This document shows positions 53,062 to 61,800 of a stretch of 64,000 nucleotides of DNA, in pieces (position 1 is the first letter of the stretch; each line of letters starts with the position of its first letter). The DNA is from JBAXAM01 sp964213355 (GTDB lineage Bacteria > Pseudomonadota > Gammaproteobacteria > UBA9339), in contig CAXOVY010000030.1 of the NCBI GenBank assembly GCA_964213355.1, forward strand, positions 248,001 to 312,000, in the 5' to 3' direction. The notes under the pieces are model-generated. The model was not told the origin of the DNA. It made no database searches and saw only the letters and a program-made list of their open reading frames with translations. Position numbers and translations under genes: made by a program.

Positions 53062-53643
53062 ATGAAAATAATCATAGCAAGCAACAACAGCCATAAAACA
53101 CAAGAAATGGTCTCTTTACTCCAATCTAAAAACATTACTGTTGTTTCACAAGCAGAGCTACTAGTTTCGGAAATTGAAGAAACTGGTCTAACTTTTGTGG
53201 AGAATGCAATTCTAAAAGCAAGAAATGCTTGCGAGCATGCAAATATGCCAGCAATTGCCGATGATTCTGGGCTCGAAGTTGATGCGCTGGCAAAAAGACC
53301 TGGCATTTATTCATCTCGCTACGCTGGTCCACAAGCAACCTATGGTGATAATATTGCCAAATTACTGCAGGAATTGCGCGACGTGCCAAAAGCTAGGCGT
53401 GCTGCACGTTTTCAGTGTATAACAGTGTTTTTGAAGTCAGCTATCGATCCCACACCTATTATTTGCCAAGGTACTTGGGAGGGGGAAATTACTTTGGCGC
53501 CGGCAGGTACGAATGGTTTTGGTTATGATCCTGTTTTCTGGGTGCCAACGTACCAATGCACTGCTGCGCAATTAGCTCCAGAATTAAAAAACAAGATCAG
53601 CCATCGTGCGGTGGCGATGCAAAAAATAATGCATTATCTATAA
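53062..53643 (+). CDS. rdgB: dITP/XTP pyrophosphatase (HAM1 family)
   Basis: 193 residues (E. coli 197). It removes deaminated purine nucleotides. Family motifs are IIASNNSHKTQEM at the N terminus, TFVENAILKARNA, PAIADDSGLEVDAL with the metal-binding acids, RYAG, GTNGFGYDPVFW and the C-terminal KNKISHRAVAM. It sits in a tight run waaA-prmC-rdgB-yhhQ. Confidence 0.94.
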   Translation: MKIIIASNNSHKTQEMVSLLQSKNITVVSQAELLVSEIEETGLTFVENAILKARNACEHANMPAIADDSGLEVDALAKRPGIYSSRYAGPQATYGDNIAKLLQELRDVPKARRAARFQCITVFLKSAIDPTPIICQGTWEGEITLAPAGTNGFGYDPVFWVPTYQCTAAQLAPELKNKISHRAVAMQKIMHYL

Positions 53644-53665
53644 TTTATATCAACAACAAAAAAGC

Positions 53666-54388
53666 ATGAATACTCATACAATCATACATAGCCCCAACAC
53701 GTTGCTTCGCTACCAGGGACTCAAATTCTATACACCAATAGCGATGCTATTTGTCTCTCTATTTATAGTGGTAAATATTATTACGCAAAAAATAGTTCCT
53801 ATTAGTAACAACATAATGTTAACCGCTGGAGATTTTATCTACCCGCTAAATTATGCATTAAGCGTGATATTGACAGAAGTATATGGTTACGCTATGTCAC
53901 GGCGTGTAATTTGGTCAGCTTTTATTTGTAATCTTTGTGTTGCTGCAATTATTATATTTGCCATTATATTGCCGGCTGCGCCTTCTTGGCATGAACAAGA
54001 ACAATACGCCGCTATCTTGGGTCGAGCCCCCTATTTACTTGCAGCTTCTTTTGGTGCGTTTTTAGTTGGCGAGTTTATCGGCACTTATATTCTAGCCAGA
54101 GTAAAAATTTTAACGAAGGGCAAATATCTTTGGTTTAGAACTATTGGCGCCACTTCAGTTGGTCAACTGCTTGATAGTATGGTGTTTACTACGATAGCTT
54201 TTGCTAGTGTTGTAAGTTGGCATGATATTATGATTTTAGGAATATCAGCCTATTGGTGTAAAATGATCTACCAGATTTTGATGACGCCTGGCATTTATGC
54301 TTTTGCAAGGTTTTTAAAAAAACATGAACAGGTAGACATATTTGATCGAAATACCAATTTCAATCCATTTAACTTGGGATTAAAATAG
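53666..54388 (+). CDS. yhhQ: Queuosine precursor transporter (VUT family)
   Basis: 240 residues with about six transmembrane helices. It has LTAGDFIYPLNYALSVILTEVYGY near residue 50 and the DSMVFTTIAF motif. The block GKYLWFRTIGATSVGQLLDSMVFT identifies the YhhQ/QueT-like family that imports preQ0/preQ1. It implies the cell salvages queuosine precursors. No Shine-Dalgarno stronger than a weak AAAAAG stretch is visible. Confidence 0.87.
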   Translation: MNTHTIIHSPNTLLRYQGLKFYTPIAMLFVSLFIVVNIITQKIVPISNNIMLTAGDFIYPLNYALSVILTEVYGYAMSRRVIWSAFICNLCVAAIIIFAIILPAAPSWHEQEQYAAILGRAPYLLAASFGAFLVGEFIGTYILARVKILTKGKYLWFRTIGATSVGQLLDSMVFTTIAFASVVSWHDIMILGISAYWCKMIYQILMTPGIYAFARFLKKHEQVDIFDRNTNFNPFNLGLK

Positions 54389-54420
54389 GCAAAACTTTTT
54401 ATTAGCAGGGAGCTTTTGTT

Positions 54421-55191
54421 ATGAAAAAAATATTGGTTGTAACGGCAATTTTAATTTTTACTGTCGGTTGTCATAAAGCGCCAACTATAAAGGGAACAAT
54501 TGCACCGGAAGTAGTAATAGCGCAAAAGTATAATCTACCGCCCTTTAAATCAATAGCATTAAATGGCAATACTACTATAGAACTAGTTAATGGTTCATAT
54601 GCTGCTAGGGTTGTCGGGTTTGAAAAAGATTTGTATGATAATCGTATCACTGTTACCGATCAAGTATTGCATGTTGCTGCGCCGCTATCTGCGAACAACC
54701 CTATCATTAAAGTGTTTTCTCCCGGGCTAAAAAGTATAACCGTTACCGGCAATGCTACGGTAAACGCCAAAGATTTCAAAACCGCTGGTTTAACTGTTAC
54801 TGCCAAAGGCAACGGAACTATTAATCTAGAAGGTCAGTACATTATCGATAAAATTTATCAAAGTGGTAATGGCAGAATAAATATCAGCTGGATCGATAGC
54901 GATAATTTATTTGTTAGTAGTAGCTCTAGTGGTCCAATTTGCCTATCAGGTACAGTAAATAGTATGGTTGCTAGACTAACTCATCGTGCGTATTTTGATG
55001 CACGTTATTTGCGCGTGCAAAGAGCATCAGTGTTTACAACGGATAGGGCACATGCAGATATATTAGTGCTTAATACCCTTGGAGCGTTTGCTGTTGATAA
55101 TAGCAATATTTTTTATTACAAAAAGCCGCATCATTTAACTATCGTAACCAATAATTCTGGTAATGTACTGCAGCCAGGTTGGATACATTAA
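54421..55191 (+). CDS. Lipoprotein with DUF2807 (head GIN) beta-helix
   Basis: 256 residues. Signal peptide II: MKKILVVTAILIFTVGC, with the lipobox cysteine at 17. The rest is a repetitive beta-helix of the DUF2807 kind (FKSIALNGNTTIELVNGSYAARV; KSITVTGNATVNAKDF; LTVTAKGNGTINLEG). These proteins sit on the envelope surface or in the periplasm and their role is unknown. AGGGAG precedes the ATG, and the 3' end overlaps the open frame before the NUDIX gene. Confidence 0.78.
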   Translation: MKKILVVTAILIFTVGCHKAPTIKGTIAPEVVIAQKYNLPPFKSIALNGNTTIELVNGSYAARVVGFEKDLYDNRITVTDQVLHVAAPLSANNPIIKVFSPGLKSITVTGNATVNAKDFKTAGLTVTAKGNGTINLEGQYIIDKIYQSGNGRINISWIDSDNLFVSSSSSGPICLSGTVNSMVARLTHRAYFDARYLRVQRASVFTTDRAHADILVLNTLGAFAVDNSNIFYYKKPHHLTIVTNNSGNVLQPGWIH

Positions 55192-55202
55192 ATATTTTAA
55201 AT

Positions 55203-55829
55203 ATGAACAAAATCAAACAATCAATGACTGAAGAAGATGTAAGAATAAATCTTAAAACTGTATTGCGCGATGGTTTTTGCCATATTGAACGTTATGAAAT
55301 GCGGCACAAACTTTTTAAGGGCGAATGGACACCAACCTACGTCAGAGAACTGATGATCAAACCCAGTGTTGCTGCAGCATTACCTTACGATCCACGGCAC
55401 AATAAAGTAGTATTGATTGAGCAATTCCGAGTCGGTGCTTTAGGAAAAAACACAACTCCATGGTTGATTGAAATTGTTGCAGGAATTATGGATCAGACGC
55501 ATGAGGAAAACTACGAAGAACTGATTCAGCGTGAAATGCGCGAAGAAGCTTGTCTTGACATCGAGGCGCTTTTACCAATTTATGATTATCTGGCTACTCC
55601 TGGCTGCTCAACCGAAAAAGTAAAATTATTTTGCGCTAAAGTTGATTCTATCAAGGCACCAAAATTTTGCGGTCTCGTATCGGAATATGAAGATATTAAA
55701 ATTCACGTGGTTGAAGCTCGAGAAGCTTTTTCCGCAGTACGTTCTGGCCAAATTAATAATGCTGCAGCAATTATTGCTCTTCAATGGTTGGAATTGAATT
55801 TAGAAAGCATAAATAAAAAATGGAAATGA
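55203..55829 (+). CDS. NUDIX hydrolase, ADP-ribose pyrophosphatase type
   Basis: 208 residues from the ATG at 55203; another ATG lies 7 codons on. It resembles E. coli NudF: LPYDPRHNKVVLIEQFRVGAL, WLIEIVAGIMDQ and the NUDIX box ending EELIQREMREEACL. The usual glycine in the last EExG position is cysteine. The catalytic RE/EE glutamates are intact, so activity on ADP-ribose or a related nucleoside diphosphate is expected. Confidence 0.85.
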   Translation: MNKIKQSMTEEDVRINLKTVLRDGFCHIERYEMRHKLFKGEWTPTYVRELMIKPSVAAALPYDPRHNKVVLIEQFRVGALGKNTTPWLIEIVAGIMDQTHEENYEELIQREMREEACLDIEALLPIYDYLATPGCSTEKVKLFCAKVDSIKAPKFCGLVSEYEDIKIHVVEAREAFSAVRSGQINNAAAIIALQWLELNLESINKKWK

Positions 55830-55897
55830 TTTATATTTTCATTCGATAGTATTATAATGTATATAGTCTATTTTAAAAAAATATGGAGATTGCCCGT

Positions 55898-58800
55898 ATG
55901 GAAAAAGATTACAATAAAGAACCGCAGCAAGATACTCAAGAAGTACAAGAAAAGCCACAAAATGCAGAAGATTTTCTGGAACAGGAGGACGAAGATCAAG
56001 GAGCTAACGATGGGGACATGCAAGCATTGCAGGCGTTAGAAAAAGAAGATGAATTGCAATTAGAAAAAAAGCCAGAACAGCCGCAGCAACAAATTCAGGT
56101 GCAAAAAGGGCAAGAATTGAGCGAAGAAGTAAAAAAGAAGTTTCTTGCATACGCTGAAGTATGTCGTGGATTAGAGGCTACGGATTCGATTCTTCGCGGC
56201 GAAGGTATCGACAGTAAAGTATTTGAAAAACAGAAAGACAAATTAGAGCAACTTGAACGGCAAAAGAGTGCATCGGAAAAAAAGAAGGAGAGTAAGTATG
56301 AAAGCACCAGCAAGATAAGGATGGTTAAATTTGGTGATAGTGAGAAGGTTGAAGATGTGTGGGATTTGTTCAGAAAGATAATCTCGAAGCAGATGGCTTC
56401 GAAAGAGGTCTTTGGATCAATAAGCCTCGGTGCCTCTGTAACAGTTGCTGTAAATATTCGGGGTAAAATATTTAGAGCTACTTTTTCCGGTGTCAAAAAC
56501 CCAGATGTTAAGGATGGTTGTTTTCCCAATGTGTTTGATGTACAGCTACAACAATATTATATTGACAAAGAGGAAGGTAAAACATCAGAGCTAAAAGTTG
56601 GGCCACCGCTTATTAGCGATGTTAGAGTGAGGCTTAATTCTGGTACTGGTGAGGTAGTCGCTTTCAAGCGCGGAACGAGTATACAGCTTTCAAGCGGTCG
56701 GTTCAGAGACCGTATCTATCAAGCAAATGCATTTTTATCAATTATTGGTAAAGGTATTAACGAGAAAGGCGAAATAATTGATAAAATCGATCCCAAAACG
56801 AAAGAACCGGTCAAAGTAAAATACCCTCAGATTATAAGAGCTGGAACGGGTACGGGTAAAACCGGCATTCTTGCCAGTGCAGCAGCTGCATATGGCGGCG
56901 GCGTTTTTGTCACAAAAAACAAAAAGCTGGTGCAGGAGATGGTCAAGGATATAAATACCTTTATCAAAACCGATGGAGTAGTAGCTACGGCTTTACCAGA
57001 TGATTTTAAAGGGGATATTAATGAATACCTGAAAGAACATCCATACACTGTAATGACTCATGCTCAGTTACTAAAATATGCTGATAATATAAAGCAAAAG
57101 AAGGTATTCATAGATGAAGTGCATGCTTTAATTCCGAAACGTTATGATAAAAGGTTTAAGTCTGTAGAGGCATCATTGCAAAACCTTATGAAGGACAATG
57201 ATGTTTTGGGAGCTACTGGTACGCCAACAAACGAAGTAATACAAGTGTTTGGTGGGGAGGATGCAGTTATATGCGATATCCCATTACATGATATCCAATA
57301 CAAAGAACATATGGCGCGTCAAGTACAATGTAATGATATAAAAAAGGAATTCAAAGAAAATAAAGAATTTTACGAAAATAGCGTTGTTGAATTTTTAGCG
57401 CCCAATTCTCCAAATAATATTCAACACACTATTGATAGAACCTCACGGCAGCAGGGTCTCTCATTTTGGGACGACTCCGAAAAAGCCAGGAAGTTTTGTG
57501 AAGAGTTAAATAATTTTGGTAGCAATAAGCAGCTACAGGAACGAACTAATACAGCTGCTTTGGCTAATGAGCAAAAATTAATTGAGGATACGGAAGGATT
57601 GCCAGAATTGCCGGATAAGCGCGATGTCTATGGAGAAATGAGAGAGGAGCAGGCTAAAAATATCAAATATACCGTAATGATTGATATCATTCTTAAACTT
57701 GATCAGGTTAAAAAGCAGGAAAAAGATCTACAAGAATTATTGCTGCTTGGGAAAACTGATGAAATAGAGGAGTACTATAAAGATTCAATAACTAAGCAAA
57801 ATAGATTCATAAACAATCATGATACTAGAATGAAGTGGTTAGAAAGAAATCTTTTTGCTGATGGTATCGATGAGATAAGGAGAGCTGTTGGCGCTGGGAT
57901 ACTGCCAACAAACTATGATATTTTAATGGAAGACAAAGAGTTAAAGAATATAATTGACATTGAGTATAAGAAACAAGCAAGAAAACTAGTTAATGGGGAG
58001 AGGAAAGGGGATCTATACAGCACAAGCCTGATGAAAGATTTTAAAGAGGCAATGAGCGCTAGTCCCATCGATGCTGGTAAGTTGCGTACCAAGTATAGAG
58101 AGGTGCTTACTTCTAGAAATAACGACGAGCTTAGTAATTTTAAGAAACTAATAAAAGATAAAGAGTTTGATGGGGCTCTTGCAGAGTACAGCAGGGTAAT
58201 TAATCTTTTAAAAATACCCAAAGAAGAACAAGAGAAAAGAATCAAGGAAGCCGAAATCATAATAGAGACAATAAAAAGTCCTAAAGTCGAGCCTAAGGCA
58301 AAACAGGAACCCAAGCCTAAGGTAAAACAGGGAAAGAAAGCAGAAATTGTCGAGGAAGATCCTGCCAAAAAATTGGCAAATATGTACGGAGGGAACAATC
58401 GCAAACTGGCTGATGAAATAACAAAAGATGTTACAGATAAGATATTGGCTAGAGCAGAGAACATAAAAAACGATCAACAGACATACGGAAAGCTTAAGGA
58501 TGATCTTATTTTAAAAAAATTATACAAATATAATACCGAGGATAATAAGACCTCCTACAAACTATTGTATGATTCCTATATGGGGATTGTAAAAAGGAAC
58601 TGTAGTGATGAAAAGGAAATTGTAAAGAGAGAGAAAGAATTTACAGATATAGTGTTGAACATAGCCGGAAGTAAAGAAGAAAATGTCGCAGAAAGGCTGG
58701 AAAAACTAAAGAAAGATTTTATCACAGAGCATGAAAAAAAATATCACCTGGACTGGGGATCTTATGGGACACACGACGCCATAAAAGGAAAGGATGAAAG

Positions 58801-61800
58801 GGTGGATTTGTATTTCGCTACGCTAGAAAAATATTTTGACATCTCCGCAAACATACAAAAGTTGCAGAAGGAACGTGACGATCCTAAAAAACGTATAGGA
58901 ACTAGAAGGGGAGTAGAGATAGAGAAAGAGCTAAAAAGGCTTGGTGTAGAAAGTAATGCTTTAATAAAAGCCTTAGATGAAAAAAGTTCTATAGCAGCGC
59001 TATTATTAACTGATCCGAACCAAGTCGAGAATGATAAAAATACAGATATAATTTCAGCTTTGCTTGAGAAAGGGCTGATAAGGTTCGTTGTTAGTACGGG
59101 TAACCTGGGGACTGGATACAGTAACAATAAATTATTGCGCTTGTCAACAAATGTATCCAAATCTATCAAGGATTTTAACGAAGAAGAGAAGAGCGACATA
59201 ATTACGTTGCTTAAACAAGAATTTGGAAGGAATTTACGCGGTAAAGGAGACAAAGGAGAGTTGGCTATTACAACAGTAGTGGTAAATAGTCTTATACCGG
59301 AGGGTGAGCGCCCCTTTACAGCTGAAGAGCTCAGTGGTCCCGATGCGGATAGTGTATTTTGCACGTTGATGGGTAAGTTTGATGGCTTTCAAATAGAAAA
59401 GAGGGAGCAAGCAAAGAGGATTAATGAACACTTATTGAAAGAATTACAGGTAGCATCAAGTGCTTTGCCAGAAAACATGAGTGCTTTTAAAAAAGCAGTG
59501 GGTTCTTTAGTTTCAAAAATTGGTGAAGGTGTATCAGATGAAAATATATCACAAAGGACTCCAAACGAAGTTGAATCATATCTGCGGGTGATAAGCGGCA
59601 ACATCGAACGATTTCCTGAAATAAGAAAGCTTTATGAAGAATTAGATGTGTTGAGAAAGTCAGAAATGCCACCGGGAGATTTTGGCGCGAGAATAAGTAA
59701 AAGAGTAGGTGAAATAGAAAAACTGCTCAATGAATTAAAAGTTGATGACATCAAATCTTTAGACGATGACATAGGAAAAGCGAAGGAGAAAATAGCGGCT
59801 GTTTCAGCTCTACGCAAATCGAAAGAAGCAGAAAAGCTTTGTGGAAAACTAAAAGAATTGGATGAGGTTATAAAGCGGTTGCCAGAAGGCTTGGCAGAAC
59901 TGAGAGCATCTGCTGAAAAGTTGCTCAAAGCAGCTAGCGACAAGCTGGACAGTGATGATTATATAATAAGTGACGCTGATATTAACGAAGTGGGTATAGC
60001 TATTGAAAATTTAGAAAAAATACAAAAATTATCAGAAGATAAATTCTCCGAGCCTCTGGGCAAGTATTTAGCTGCTGTTAAAGAACCCATTGCCTTTTTG
60101 CAGGAAAAGGGCTTGTCTTTTGTTGAGCATCCAGAAAAAGCTTTAGAACAACTGGAAGAGTTGGGTGAAAATATAGCGAGTTTTAAAGACGCATTAGCTA
60201 GTAATATAGAAGGGCTAAAAGGTGAGCTGGCACATTTCAGTGATACAAAAGGTGAGTTGGATATGGCTGTACACACATATCTAACAACATTAGCACAAGA
60301 GAGAAAATATCAGTTGGTTAGGTATGCAGAGAAATTGGAGAAAGCGCTAGAAGTTAAGATTTGGCCTCTTATATTGGCTAAGAGCATACTTGATAAGTTA
60401 CAGGAATCAAAAGAAGGTATAGATAATGTATTGCCAGAGGATTTTGGATTAAGAAGTTTTGCAAACGAACGTTTGGATGCGCTGCGTAAATCATTAAAGG
60501 ATGTGCTGTCAAGGCCTGTATACAAGGAGTTAGATGTAAGTGGTGCCTCAATAACTATAAATGCGGAATTAGAAAGAATACGCGCACTAGAAAAAGCGGG
60601 GCCTGCAGCTAAACAGCTTATTGGCAAAATAAGCTTGTTAGAACCAAAAGTTGCTGCAGTAACAATGCAACCGTTATTATCAGACTCAACTAAAAAATTA
60701 GTTGAAGGATGGAAAGCTATATTGCAGAAGCTAAAAGATCCATCTGTGGCCATAAGTTTTGCTGGACTTATCCAAGCTACTGCGGATGTAACCAAAGCAA
60801 CAGAAGGATTAGAGAAAATTACAAAATTAGACGTAGATAAGCGTATAGGAAAAATAGAGAAGGAACTGGTTGCAGGTGGAAAACAGGAAGAGCTACAAAA
60901 ATCAATAATGAAACTAAAAACAGATTTCGGAGAGTTAACCTTTGGTAAAGGGTTAGCAGAAGATTTTTCTAAATTTAATGACAAGTGTAATGCGATAGAA
61001 ACTGAATTAACGAGAATTGAGGAATTAGTAGTTTTAACTCAAACACGAGATATAGCAGAAAAAGAAACTGCTAAGAGTATTGAGCAGATTGAATCAATTG
61101 GTAAAAAGATTCAAAAAGAACTCATTGCAACACAAGGATCTTTAGAAGCTAAACCCGAGAAGAAAGCAGAAGATCTAGAAAAACTGGTAAGCGACACAAG
61201 AAAATTTATAACTAATATTACTGAAGAATTACAGCCGCTGCAGTTGCAGAGTGAAGACATTAGTGTACCAGAAGATTTACGCATGCAGTTAATAGGAGCT
61301 CTAGAGCCAGTACAATCGAAGCTTGATGAATTGTCCGACGTATTGACAAAACTGGAAATATTAGCTCAAAACCAACGAAAGATAGAGGCGGCAGCAACAA
61401 TCCAAAACGCGATTGAAAAAGATCAAATAAAACAGGCTTTTGATATTAGTGCCAAAGAAGTTAAAAAAGCTAGCGAAAGCATTGCAGCACAGAGCGTTGA
61501 AGTACAAAAAGCATTGGCAAACATAGAATCGTCGGCAGATGTATTAGAGGCGACGGCAACACAGATAAAAAGCAATCAAGCAACTGCTGTTAATCTTTTG
61601 CAAGAACAAAAAACAATATTGGATAGTCTTTTAAGTAAAGCCACTATACTACAAGGTTTTGATCAAAAAGTGCTAAGCCAAATACAAGAAACTTTAACTG
61701 GAGTTATTAGTACTTTGCAAACGACAACGACGAAGATAGCGGAAGAGCAAAGACAATTGGCAGATATGATTGCGATTCGGAAAGTAGCAGAAGACAACGT

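Noticed and set aside
55857..56039. 60-codon frame upstream of the giant gene
   Set aside because: It overlaps the start of the giant ORF in another frame, is lysine-rich by chance and has no ribosome-binding site of its own.
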